NCBI GenBank assembly: GCA_035264765.1
Contig: DATFPQ010000092.1
Location: forward strand, 1 to 12,121
Length of the DNA: 12,121 bases
Direction: 5' to 3'
Source: DATFPQ01 sp035264765
GTDB taxonomy: Bacteria > Actinomycetota > Actinomycetes > Actinomycetales > Angustibacteraceae
The notes under the pieces were generated by a model. It saw nothing but the letters and a program-made list of their open reading frames with translations. It was not told the DNA's origin and searched no databases. Shown here in pieces: positions 1-6,951 of the stretch (the stretch's first letter is position 1; each line of letters starts with the position of its first letter). The translations under genes and the position numbers were made by a program.

Positions 1-1517
1 TCGTCCGTCGTGAGCAGCCCGAGGTCCTCGTAGAGGCGCGCGGTCTTCGGGTTGTAGTTGCCCGTGCCTATGTGGCAGTAGCGTCGCAGCCCGTCGGACT
101 CTTGACGGACGACGAGCGAGAGCTTGGCGTGGGTCTTCAGCCCGACGATGCCGTAGACGACGTGGACGCCGGCCTGCTCGAGCTTGCGGGCCCAGCTGAT
201 GTTCGCCTGCTCGTCGAACCGCGCCTTGATCTCGACGATCGCCAGGACCTGCTTGCCGGCCTCGGCGGCGTCGATGAGGGCGTCGACGATGGGGGAGTCG
301 CCGCTGGTGCGGTACAGGGTCTGCTTGATGGCCAGCACGCGAGGGTCGGCCGCGGCCTGCTCCAGGAAGGCCTGGACCGACGTCGAGAACGAGTCGTACG
401 GGTGGTGCAGCAGGATGTCCCGGGTCCGCATCGCGGCGAGGATGTCGCCGGGCTTGCTCGTCTCGACGCCCTCGGTGAGGTCGCGGTGGGTGCCGGCCAC
501 GAACGGCGGGAAGCGCAGCTCGCTGCGCCGCAGGTCGGCGACGACCTCGAGGCCGCGCAGGTCGAGCGGGGCCGGCAGCCGGTAGACCTCGCTCTGGGTG
601 ACGCCGAGCTCGCGGACCAGCAGGTCGAGGACGTGGGCGTCGACGTCCTCGTCCACCTCCAGCCGGACCGGCGGGCCGAACCGGCGTCGCATCAGCTCCT
701 TCTCCAGCGCCTGCAACAGGTTCTCTGCGTCGTCCTCCTCGACCTCGAGATCCTCGTTGCGGGTCACCCGGAAGCTGTGGTGGGCGAGGACGTCCATGCC
801 GGGGAACAGCTGGTCGAGGTGGGCGGCGATGATGTCCTCGATCGGGACGAACCGGGACTTGTACGGGTCGGCGCGGGCCGGGTCGACGGCCGTTGCCGAC
901 CCTTCGACCTCCTCCACGGCGATGAACCGCGGCAGCAGCGGCGGCACCTTCACGCGCGCGAAGTGCTCCTTGAAGGTCTTGGTGTTCCGGACGACGACGG
1001 CCAGGTTGAGCGACAGCCCGGAGATGTACGGGAACGGGTGCGCCGGGTCGACGGCCAGCGGCGTCAGCACCGGGAAGACCGACGCGCGGAACATCGCGTG
1101 CAACCGGTCCTGCTCGACCTCGTCGAGCTCGTCCCACCGCACGACCGTGATGCCCTCGGAAGCCAGCAGCGGCCGGACCTGGGAGTGGAAGACGTGCGCG
1201 TGCCGCTCCATCAGGTCGTGTGCGAGGTCACCGATCTCGTCCAGGACCTCCCGCGGCTCCAGCCCGGACGCCGAGCGCACGGCGATCCCCGTGGCGATGC
1301 GGCGCTTGAGCCCCGCCACGCGCACCATGAAGAACTCGTCCAGGTTGCTCGCGAAGATCGCGAGGAAGCGCACCCGCTCCAGCAGCGGCAGGCCGTCGTC
1401 CTGGGCCAGCTCGAGGACCCGCTGGTTGAACTGCAGCCAGCTCGCCTCGCGGTCGAGGAACCGCTCACCCTCGATCGCGACCGTGGCTGTGCGGGAGGCC
1501 TCGGCGGCGCTTGTCAT
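1..1517 (-). CDS. ppk1: Polyphosphate kinase 1 (partial, C-terminus off the left edge)
   Basis: Reversible transfer of the ATP gamma-phosphate to inorganic polyphosphate. The ATG at 1517-1515 opens 505 codons that run off the window. The PPK family is usually about 690-740 residues, so roughly the last third (most of the C2 domain) is missing from view. The N-terminus has the family signature FLDREASWLQFNQRVLELA (about residues 20-38), followed by LPLLERVRFLAIFASNLDEF. The C1 phospholipase-D-like domain shows DILLHHPYDSF, LAIKQTLYRTS and ARFDEQANI. GLKTHAK carries His463, the position expected for the autophosphorylated histidine of the family, and RYCHIGTGNYN follows. No clear Shine-Dalgarno sequence sits close to the ATG. 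mshD lies 61 nt upstream on the same strand, so co-transcription is plausible. Identification is secure; only the exact start is open. Confidence 0.96.
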   Translation of the reverse strand, partial: MTSAAEASRTATVAIEGERFLDREASWLQFNQRVLELAQDDGLPLLERVRFLAIFASNLDEFFMVRVAGLKRRIATGIAVRSASGLEPREVLDEIGDLAHDLMERHAHVFHSQVRPLLASEGITVVRWDELDEVEQDRLHAMFRASVFPVLTPLAVDPAHPFPYISGLSLNLAVVVRNTKTFKEHFARVKVPPLLPRFIAVEEVEGSATAVDPARADPYKSRFVPIEDIIAAHLDQLFPGMDVLAHHSFRVTRNEDLEVEEDDAENLLQALEKELMRRRFGPPVRLEVDEDVDAHVLDLLVRELGVTQSEVYRLPAPLDLRGLEVVADLRRSELRFPPFVAGTHRDLTEGVETSKPGDILAAMRTRDILLHHPYDSFSTSVQAFLEQAAADPRVLAIKQTLYRTSGDSPIVDALIDAAEAGKQVLAIVEIKARFDEQANISWARKLEQAGVHVVYGIVGLKTHAKLSLVVRQESDGLRRYCHIGTGNYNPKTARLYEDLGLLTTD

Positions 1518-1578
1518 GCACCGATGGTGGCACCCAGGAGAGGTGACCTCCAACGGAGCCGGTAATCGGGCTCGCCGG

Positions 1579-2535
1579 TCAGGCCTCGCGGTCGCGGTGG
1601 TACTGCACGTCGACGTGCGAGCGGGCGAAGCCGAGGCGCTCATAGGTGCGGACGGCGGCGGCGTTGTCGGCGTCCACATAGAGCATGGCCTGCGAGAGTC
1701 CCCGGCCGCGCAGGTGCTGGAGCCCGGCCACCGTGAGCACCCGGCCGAGGCCGCAGCCCTGGTGGTCCGGGGACACCCCGACGACGTAGACCTCGCCGAC
1801 GGCGGGGCCCTCGGCGTCCGGCTGGTGCACCTTCGTCCAGTGGAACCCGGCCAGCCGGCCGGCGTCGTCCTGCAGCAGCAGGAACCCGTCCGGGTCGAAC
1901 CACGGCTCGGCCATCCGGAGGCGCAGGTCCTCGAGCGTCCAGGCGCCCTGCTCCGGGTGGGTCGCGAACGCGGCCGCGTTGAGCGCGAGCCAGGCGTCCT
2001 CGTCCTCGCCCGGCCGGAAGGACCGGATGGACAGGCCGTCCGGCACGGGGGAGGAGGGCAGCGGCGCGACCAGGGAGCGGCGCATCTGCCAGAGCTCCCG
2101 CTGGACCCGGTATCCGAGGGCGGCGGCCAGCGCGGCCGCCGCCGGGAGCTGGCCGTGTGCCCACACGCTGAGTCCGCCCTCGGCTCGTGCCGCCCGTTGC
2201 ACGTGCTCGAGCAGCAGCCGCCCGATGCCGTGCCGGCGCCAGGAGGGGTGGACGACGAGCTCGGCGCTCGCCGTCGTGCCCTCGGTCCCGTCGAGGTACG
2301 GGTCGAGGTAGGCGTAGGCGGCCACGCGCTCGTGCGTGCCCTGCGTCGCCGCCAGCACCAGCAAATGCGCCCAGCTGCCGTCGCGGCGAGAGAGAAGGTT
2401 GAGCGCCGTCGCCTCGCTGAGCGGTGCGACACCGTCCGCCTCGGTCGCGGCGTCGACCAGTGAGCTGACGGAGTCGAGGTCGGGCTGGCCCAGGTGGCGG
2501 AGGGTCTCGATCCGCACGTCGACGTCCGTTCGCAT
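1579..2535 (-). CDS. mshD: Mycothiol synthase (tandem GNAT acetyltransferase)
   Basis: Catalyses the last step of mycothiol synthesis: acetyl-CoA-dependent N-acetylation of Cys-GlcN-Ins. The 318-residue length fits the family, which is two fused GNAT domains. The N-terminal GNAT copy has an acetyl-CoA loop RRHGIG (residues 100-105) after AELVVHPSW. The C-terminal copy has VGEVYVVGVSPDHQGCGLG, with the Q/RxxGxG loop at 259-264, then the C-terminal YERLGF. The linker between them holds the MshD-type stretch NAAAFATHPEQG plus EPWFDPDGFLLL, which distinguishes it from generic acetyltransferases. The ATG at 2535 has no ribosome binding site but lies 7 nt after a -10-like hexamer, suggesting a leaderless mRNA. 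It reads toward ppk1 and is divergent from the nucleotidase gene. Mycothiol is made only by actinobacteria, so this gene supports the taxonomic placement. Confidence 0.96.
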   Translation of the reverse strand: MRTDVDVRIETLRHLGQPDLDSVSSLVDAATEADGVAPLSEATALNLLSRRDGSWAHLLVLAATQGTHERVAAYAYLDPYLDGTEGTTASAELVVHPSWRRHGIGRLLLEHVQRAARAEGGLSVWAHGQLPAAAALAAALGYRVQRELWQMRRSLVAPLPSSPVPDGLSIRSFRPGEDEDAWLALNAAAFATHPEQGAWTLEDLRLRMAEPWFDPDGFLLLQDDAGRLAGFHWTKVHQPDAEGPAVGEVYVVGVSPDHQGCGLGRVLTVAGLQHLRGRGLSQAMLYVDADNAAAVRTYERLGFARSHVDVQYHRDREA

Positions 2536-2542
2536 GCGGCAC

Positions 2543-2548
2543 AGCGTA
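2543..2548 (-). promoter_or_regulatory. Likely -10 element of mshD (leaderless)
   Basis: On the minus strand TACGCT (pattern TAnnnT) ends 7 nt before the mshD ATG, which would put the transcript start at or next to the A of ATG. No Shine-Dalgarno sequence is present. I find no convincing -35 hexamer at the right distance, as is common in actinobacteria. Inferred from pattern and spacing only. Confidence 0.5.
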
Positions 2549-2606
2549 GGTAACGCTTTCCCTGCCGTTCGTCGTCAGGGGCTGTCGCGCTGTCGGTGCT
2601 GGCAGC

Positions 2607-2612
2607 TACCTT
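2607..2612 (+). promoter_or_regulatory. Possible -10 element for the nucleotidase gene
   Basis: TACCTT (TAnnnT) lies in the 112-nt gap between mshD and the nucleotidase gene, 35 nt before the ATG, leaving room for a short leader that contains the ribosome binding site. No good -35 box is visible. Pho boxes could be expected for such a gene, but I could not recognise a clear one. Confidence 0.25.
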
Positions 2613-2647
2613 GACCGCGAACACCCCCCGATACCCCTGGGAGTCCC

Positions 2648-4564
2648 ATGTCCACGCGTCGCACTTCGCGGCTGTCACGAGCGCTCGTGGTCACCGCCAC
2701 GGCCGCCACCGCGGTCACGCTCTCGTCCGCCTCAGCGCTGGCGAGCGCCCCCGCCTCGGGTGGCCGTGACCACGGCCGCCACCACGAGCACCGTGATGCG
2801 CACCGCCACCCGGCCCGCGAGACGCAGATCCAGCTGCTGTCGTTCAACGACCTGCACGGCAACCTGGAGCCGCCCTCGGGCTCGGGCGGCCGGGTCACCA
2901 CCGGGTACACCGAGTCGGCGGCGGCGCCCTTCGCGGCCGTGCCGACGACGGTCGACGCCGGAGGCACCGCCTACCTGGCCACGCACCTCGCCAACGCCCG
3001 GCGCGGCCACCGCGACACGGCGACTGTGGCCGCAGGCGACCTCATCGGCGCCTCGCCTCTGCTGTCGGCCGCCTTCCACGACGAGCCGACGATCGAGGCG
3101 ATGAACGCGCTCAGACTGGACGCCACCGCCGTCGGAAACCATGAGTTCGACGAGGGGTACAAGGAGCTGCAGCGCATGGCGCGCGGTGGCTGCATCGACG
3201 ACGGCGCCGGGCAGAACAACCAGAACTCCTGCGCCGCCCGCGAGTTCAGGGGCGCCAGGTTCCCGATGCTGGCCGCGAACGTCCGGCACACCGGTACGCG
3301 CACCACCATCCTGCCGCCGTACTGGGTCAAGCGGTTCCGCGACGGGGCGAAGATCGGGTTCATCGGGATGACCCTCAAGGAGACTCCCAGCATCGTCACC
3401 AAGTCCGGCATCGAGGGCCTGACCTTCGACGATGAGGCGGCGACCGCGAACGCGCTGGTGCCGGTGCTGCGTCGGCAGGGGGTCAAGGCGATCGTCGTCC
3501 TGCTGCACCAGGGTGGGACGCCCGCCACCACGACCTTCACCGCCGAGCACGGCACCTACGACGTGGCGCCGCCGTACGACGCCACCTGCTCCACCCAGAC
3601 CCGGAACGGTGTCAAGGGGGCGCAGCTCACCGACGACAGCGCGGTGCTGGACATCACCCGGAAGCTGCACCCGCAGATCGACATGGTGATCTCCGGGCAC
3701 ACTCACCAGCCGTACGTGTGCTCTCAGCGCGACCCGCGCGGCCAGCAGCGCCTGATCACGAGCGCGTCGTCATTCGGCAGGCTGTTCACCGAGACCAACC
3801 TGACCTACGACCTGCGGCGCGGTGACATCAAGCGCTCGTCGGTCAGGGGCACCAACCTGGTGGTGACTCGCGACGTCGCTCCCAGCACCGCGCAGACCGC
3901 GCTGATCGCGCAGTACAAGGAACTGGTCAAGCCGATCGAGAGCAAGGTCCTCGGGCAGGTCGCCGGTGGTGCGACGCTGCCGCGGACCTCGAGCGCGGAT
4001 GTGGAGACCTCGCTGGGCCGGCTGATCGCCGACGCCCAGAAGAACGACCCGTCGGTGGTCAGCGGGGGCCGCGCCGCCCAGATCGCGTTCATGAACCCGG
4101 GCGGGATCCGCACCGACCTGGTGCCGACCGCGAACGGGGACGTGACCTACGGGGCGGCGTTCGCGGTGCAGCCCTTCAACAACTACGTGGTGTCGATGGA
4201 CATGACCGGGCAACAGATCTACGACCTGCTCGAGCAGCAGTTCTCCGGCAACAACGCCGGGTCCAACAGCAAGGTGCTGCAGGTGAGTGAGGGCTTCACC
4301 TACTCCTACAGCGTCGGCGCGCCGGCCGGGTCGAAGGTGGTCCCGGGCAGCGTGCGGCTGAACGGCACGCCGATCTCGCCCACCGCGACCTACCGGGTGG
4401 CGGCCAACTCGTTCCTCTCCGACGGCGGCGACAACTTCGCGGCGTTCGCGGCGGCGACGAACAAGCTGATCGGCGGCCTGGACATCGACGCCTTCGCGGC
4501 GTACCTGACGGCGCACTCGCCGTACCAGCCGATCGCTCAGGACCGGATCACGCAGCTGCCGTGA
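2648..4564 (+). CDS. Secreted bifunctional metallophosphatase / 5'-nucleotidase (UshA-like)
   Basis: Predicted exported enzyme that dephosphorylates extracellular nucleotides or related phosphoesters. Residues 1 to about 33 are a signal peptide: a basic start with RR, then a hydrophobic Ala/Val/Thr core and an ASALASAP cleavage region. A His-rich linker follows (residues 41-54, six His). The calcineurin-like metallophosphoesterase domain has all metal-site blocks: FNDLHGN (66-72), GD (130-131), GNHEFDEG (163-170), a histidine in VLLHQGG (287) and SGHTHQPY (349-356). The C-terminal 5'-nucleotidase domain has NPGGIRTD (483-490), AFAVQPFNNYV, and SDGGDNF (591-597), where F510 and F597 are candidates for the base-stacking pair known from UshA. 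Four cysteines (182, 195, 314, 358) could form extracellular disulfides. No LPXTG or other anchor is seen, so it is probably free. GGGAG at 2639-2643 sets the start. Exact substrate is unknown. Confidence 0.93.
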   Translation: MSTRRTSRLSRALVVTATAATAVTLSSASALASAPASGGRDHGRHHEHRDAHRHPARETQIQLLSFNDLHGNLEPPSGSGGRVTTGYTESAAAPFAAVPTTVDAGGTAYLATHLANARRGHRDTATVAAGDLIGASPLLSAAFHDEPTIEAMNALRLDATAVGNHEFDEGYKELQRMARGGCIDDGAGQNNQNSCAAREFRGARFPMLAANVRHTGTRTTILPPYWVKRFRDGAKIGFIGMTLKETPSIVTKSGIEGLTFDDEAATANALVPVLRRQGVKAIVVLLHQGGTPATTTFTAEHGTYDVAPPYDATCSTQTRNGVKGAQLTDDSAVLDITRKLHPQIDMVISGHTHQPYVCSQRDPRGQQRLITSASSFGRLFTETNLTYDLRRGDIKRSSVRGTNLVVTRDVAPSTAQTALIAQYKELVKPIESKVLGQVAGGATLPRTSSADVETSLGRLIADAQKNDPSVVSGGRAAQIAFMNPGGIRTDLVPTANGDVTYGAAFAVQPFNNYVVSMDMTGQQIYDLLEQQFSGNNAGSNSKVLQVSEGFTYSYSVGAPAGSKVVPGSVRLNGTPISPTATYRVAANSFLSDGGDNFAAFAAATNKLIGGLDIDAFAAYLTAHSPYQPIAQDRITQLP

Positions 4565-4585
4565 CCTTCTCCTGACGCCGGACGA

Positions 4586-4621
4586 CGACGGCCCGGTCTC
4601 CCGCGGGAGACCGGGCCGTCG
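4586..4621. terminator. Bidirectional terminator-type hairpin
   Basis: A perfect 36-bp palindrome; its left arm is CGACGGCCCGGTCTCCCG (18 nt), immediately followed by the exact reverse complement. It sits 22 nt after the nucleotidase stop and 73 nt beyond the stop of the convergent glnR gene, so it can serve both transcripts. No T-tract follows on either side, which is usual for GC-rich actinobacterial hairpin terminators. Confidence 0.8.
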
Positions 4622-4694
4622 GTCCTCCGGACCGTTCGTGACCCGGACCGGCGCTGAGTCGAGCCCTGCCGGGGTCGGTCGGGAAGGGAGGCCG

Positions 4695-5417
4695 TCAGAC
4701 GTCAAGGGCGGCGGGGGAGCGCTCGCCGGCGCCCTCGCGGCCCGGGGGCACGAACCGGTAGCCGACGTTGCGCACCGTGCCGATCTGCTGTTCGTACTCC
4801 GGTCCGAGCTTGGCGCGCAGCCGCCGCACGTGGACGTCGACGGTGCGGGTGCCGCCGTAGTAGTCGTAGCCCCAGACCTCCTGCAGCAGCTGAGCGCGGG
4901 TGAAGACCCGGCCGGGGTGCTGAGCGAGGTACTTCAGCAGCTCGAACTCCTTGTAGGTGAGGTCGAGCGAGCGTCCGCGGACCTTGGCCGAGTACGACGT
5001 CTCGTCGATCACGACGTCCCCCGCCCGGATCTCGGGGGCCATGACCTCCTCGCCCTCGTCGGCGAGCAGCGCCCGCCCGATGGCCAACCGCACCCGAGCC
5101 TCGACCTCCGCCGGGCCCGCCGTCACGAGCAGGACGTCGTCGACGCCCCAGTCCGCGGACACCGCCGCCAGTCCGCCCTCGGTCACCACGAGCAGCAGCG
5201 GGGCGGAGACCCCGGTGGTGCGCAGCAGCCGGCACAGCGACCGGGCCGGCGCCAGCTCGCGCCGCGCATCGACGAGGACGATGTCGGTGGGTGGAGTCTC
5301 GACCAGGGCCGACGCCTCCGCCGGGAGCACGCGCACCTGGTGGCCCAGCAGTCCCAGTGCAGGCAGCACCTGAGAGCTGGGGTTCAGGTCGTTGGTCAGC
5401 AGCAGCAGCCGGGCCAC
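4695..5417 (-). CDS. glnR: GlnR, orphan OmpR-type regulator of nitrogen metabolism
   Basis: Global transcription factor for nitrogen assimilation in actinobacteria (glutamine synthetase, ammonium transport, nitrate/nitrite reductase genes in studied species). 240 residues. The receiver-like N-domain starts LLLLTNDLNPSSQVLPALGL and includes VVTEGGLAAVSADWGVDDVL, both typical of GlnR. The aspartate equivalent to D50 is present (VLVDARREL, D50), but the usual acidic pair and the conserved lysine of phosphorylated receivers are not evident, so it looks phosphorylation-independent. The C-terminal winged helix (about 136-232) contains LTYKEFELLKYLAQHPG, RAQLLQEVWGYDYYGGTRT and VDVHVRRLRAKLG. The GTG at 5417-5415 is chosen because AAGGAGGG (5432-5425) lies 7 nt upstream. 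No histidine kinase is adjacent, as expected for an orphan. It is divergent from the MoaD-like gene. Confidence 0.94.
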   Translation of the reverse strand: MARLLLLTNDLNPSSQVLPALGLLGHQVRVLPAEASALVETPPTDIVLVDARRELAPARSLCRLLRTTGVSAPLLLVVTEGGLAAVSADWGVDDVLLVTAGPAEVEARVRLAIGRALLADEGEEVMAPEIRAGDVVIDETSYSAKVRGRSLDLTYKEFELLKYLAQHPGRVFTRAQLLQEVWGYDYYGGTRTVDVHVRRLRAKLGPEYEQQIGTVRNVGYRFVPPGREGAGERSPAALDV

Positions 5418-5657
5418 AGGCGTGCCCTCCTTCAGGCGGAGCGACAGGCCGGCCTGCGACTGCTCGTCGCCGCGTGCCGACCCCGGAGGTCGGACTGCGG
5501 CGGCCGACCCGTGCAGAATAGGGGATCAGGTCCCGACACGTGGGCTGTGCGTCCGCTAAGCGAGACACCCCGTTCACGTGGACGACACCCCGCGGATCCG
5601 CTGCCGTGGTCCGGTGGACGGTCGCCGCAGCAGCCGACGACGAGAGGGAGGCGCCCC
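5418..5657. promoter_or_regulatory. Divergent glnR / moaD-like control region
   Basis: This 240-nt gap contains no credible gene. It holds a TATTCT hexamer on the minus strand (5520-5515) that could be the glnR -10, giving a leader of about 90 nt. That leader includes a small hairpin, CCGACC at 5477-5482 and GGTCGG at 5488-5493. Toward the moaD-like gene there are two CACGTG palindromes (5537-5542 and 5575-5580) and a direct repeat GACACCCCG at 5564-5572 and 5584-5592, exactly 20 bp apart. I could not identify a clean GlnR box. The promoter function follows from position; the individual sites are tentative. Confidence 0.5.
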
Positions 5658-5897
5658 GTGGCCCAGGTGAGCGTTCGGTACTGGGCCGGTGCACGAGCCG
5701 CCGCCGGCACCGACGAGGAGCGACTGCTCGCCGGCTCCACCGATGACGTGGTGGCGGCCCTGACCGATCGCGGCGGCGAGCTGGCCCGCGTCGTCGCGCT
5801 GAGCTCGCTGCTCGTCGACGGCCGCGTCGTGCGCGACAGCGTGGCGCTGACCGACGGCCAGGTGGTCGAGGTCCTCCCGCCGTTCGCCGGGGGCTGA
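5658..5897 (+). CDS. MoaD/ThiS-family sulfur carrier protein
   Basis: A 79-residue ubiquitin-fold protein that would carry a thiocarboxylate on its C-terminal glycine, most likely as the small subunit of molybdopterin synthase in molybdenum cofactor synthesis. The N-terminal strand QVSVRYWAGARAAAGTDEE is typical of the MoaD side of the family, and the protein ends in PPFAGG, with the obligatory terminal Gly-Gly. The GTG start at 5658 is chosen because AGGGAGG (5645-5651) lies 6 nt upstream and because translation from here gives exactly a family-length protein; the same frame is open far upstream but reads antisense to glnR. No MoaE, MoeB or ThiG partner is next to it, so MoaD versus another sulfur carrier is not settled. 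Confidence 0.85.
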   Translation: MAQVSVRYWAGARAAAGTDEERLLAGSTDDVVAALTDRGGELARVVALSSLLVDGRVVRDSVALTDGQVVEVLPPFAGG

Positions 5898-5901
5898 GCC
5901 G

Positions 5902-5940
5902 CTGAGCCCTTGAAACTCTGAGCCCTTGAAACTCTGAGCC
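5902..5940. repeat. 16-bp perfect tandem repeat with degenerate extension
   Basis: CTGAGCCCTTGAAACT occurs at 5902-5917 and again at 5918-5933, followed by a third partial copy, CTGAGCC, at 5934-5940. Degenerate units built on CTGA(G/C)C continue to about 5995. The array begins right after the TGA of the MoaD-like gene, whose own stop context (GGCTGAGCC) resembles the unit. It fills the 140-nt gap before the membrane protein. It provides stop codons in several frames. Function unknown. Confidence 0.85.
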
Positions 5941-6037
5941 GCTGACCGCTGAGCTCCTGAACCCGCTCAGCCCTCGAACCGCTGAGCCGCTGACCCGAGC
6001 GACGGCCTCACGGCCCCCGGGTTGGTCACCTGGCACC

Positions 6038-6838
6038 ATGCATCGCGTGAGCCCCGACCCTTCCGCGCGCGCAGCCGTCCGTCCGGTGCCCGCGGTGTCG
6101 GCGGGCGTGTCGGTGCGGCTGGCCGCGGCCGGCCTGGTGCTCGTGGCGCTGCTCACGGCAGCCGCGTACGCCGGGCGGCCGACTCTGGTCGTGGCCGTGG
6201 TCCTCTGCTGTGCCGTGCTCGCCGCCGGATGGGCCTCGCTGCTCGAGCTACCGAGCCCCCGCGGAACCACGACTGTTGTCGCACTGGCCGGCGTGCTCGC
6301 CGCGGTGGCGGTCGGCCTGACCGCCGACGAGCCGTTGCTGGAGTGGCTGGCACCGGCGCTCGCGGCGGCCGTGGTCGGAGAGTTCGTCCACCAGCTCGGC
6401 CGCTGGGACGGCCGCCCCCGCATGGTGGAGTCCGTCTGCGGCTCCGTGGCCGGGGTCGCGGTACTGGCCAGCCTGGCGTCCGTCGTCGCGCTGCCCCGCT
6501 CGCCGGTCGGTGCGGACGGGGTCCTGGTGTGGGCGCTCCCGGTCGCCCTCGGCGTGGCGCTGCAGGCCCTGCCGCTGCCCGGCCGGACGGCCGTGCCACT
6601 CGGCGTGCTGGTGGCCGCGCTGTCCGGCGGCCTGCTCGGTGGGTGGGCGCCCGCCGCGACCACAGTCGGCGGCGCCGTGGCGGCCGGTGCTGCGGCCGCG
6701 GTCGCGGTGATGCTGCACCGCTTGCTCGTCGTGCTGCCGCGGGCGGGCGCCACACCGGGTTGGCTGGCGCTGGCGGTCGCGCCGCTGGCCGCCTCCGGCC
6801 TGGTCGGCTACGTCGCGCTGCGGCTGCTCATCGCCTGA
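6038..6838 (+). CDS. Multi-pass membrane protein of unknown function
   Basis: I do not recognise a named family. The 266-residue product has a short Pro/Arg-rich N-terminus (about 1-24) and then about eight or nine hydrophobic segments: roughly residues 26-45, 48-69, 79-95, 100-117, 133-152, 162-179, 184-203, 206-227 and 243-265. The only conspicuous polar stretch is between segments 4 and 5, FVHQLGRWDGRPRMVESV (residues 116-133), a cluster of His, Arg, Trp, Asp and Glu that could be the functional loop. No ATP-binding, transporter or protease motif is seen. Codon-position GC use and the hydrophobic pattern support real coding. The ATG at 6038 has no ribosome binding site; GTG at 6047 is an alternative start. 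It lies between the MoaD-like gene and the small membrane protein, all on the same strand. Confidence 0.8.
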   Translation: MHRVSPDPSARAAVRPVPAVSAGVSVRLAAAGLVLVALLTAAAYAGRPTLVVAVVLCCAVLAAGWASLLELPSPRGTTTVVALAGVLAAVAVGLTADEPLLEWLAPALAAAVVGEFVHQLGRWDGRPRMVESVCGSVAGVAVLASLASVVALPRSPVGADGVLVWALPVALGVALQALPLPGRTAVPLGVLVAALSGGLLGGWAPAATTVGGAVAAGAAAAVAVMLHRLLVVLPRAGATPGWLALAVAPLAASGLVGYVALRLLIA

Positions 6839-6938
6839 GCCGCTGGTCGTCTCCCGGGGGCCGCTCATCACCTGAGGGCTTCCAGACGAACGCGGCCGAC
6901 CCGCGCCAGGCTCCAAGGGACACCGGGCGCGACCCGGA

Positions 6939-6944
6939 TACGAT
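6939..6944 (+). promoter_or_regulatory. Likely -10 element of the small membrane protein gene (leaderless)
   Basis: TACGAT (TAnnnT, in the context GGATACGAT) ends 7 nt before the GTG at 6952, and no ribosome binding site lies between. A short GC-rich dyad, CCGGG at 6923-6927 and CCCGG at 6933-6937, abuts it upstream. No clear -35 is seen. This promoter would also serve the nitrobindin-like gene, which starts 2 nt after the small gene ends. Confidence 0.55.
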
Positions 6945-6951
6945 CGGCCCC

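Noticed and set aside
72..1565. 497-codon open frame on the plus strand opposite ppk1
   Set aside because: It is antisense to an unmistakable polyphosphate kinase; its product is Asp/Val/Arg-rich without domains, as expected from the reverse strand of GC-rich coding DNA.
598..2463. 621-codon plus-strand open frame over ppk1 and mshD
   Set aside because: Ser/Arg-rich low-complexity product crossing two real genes and their gap; a strand shadow.
5520..5600. Classical GlnR box in front of glnR
   Set aside because: No pair of half-sites with the expected GTnAC-n6-GAAAC pattern could be read; the repeats present have a different sequence.
4638..5657. Long N-terminal extension of the MoaD-like protein
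   Set aside because: It would read antisense through glnR. The GTG at 5658 has an excellent ribosome binding site and gives the normal family size.
4702..6753. 683-codon minus-strand open frame
   Set aside because: Overlaps glnR, the divergent control region, the MoaD-like gene and the membrane protein in a non-coding frame; product is low complexity.
6022..6951. Upstream extension of the 35-residue gene's frame to 6022
   Set aside because: Overlaps the membrane protein gene in another frame and reads as Arg/Gly-rich sequence; only the last 35 codons after the -10 hexamer look like a protein.
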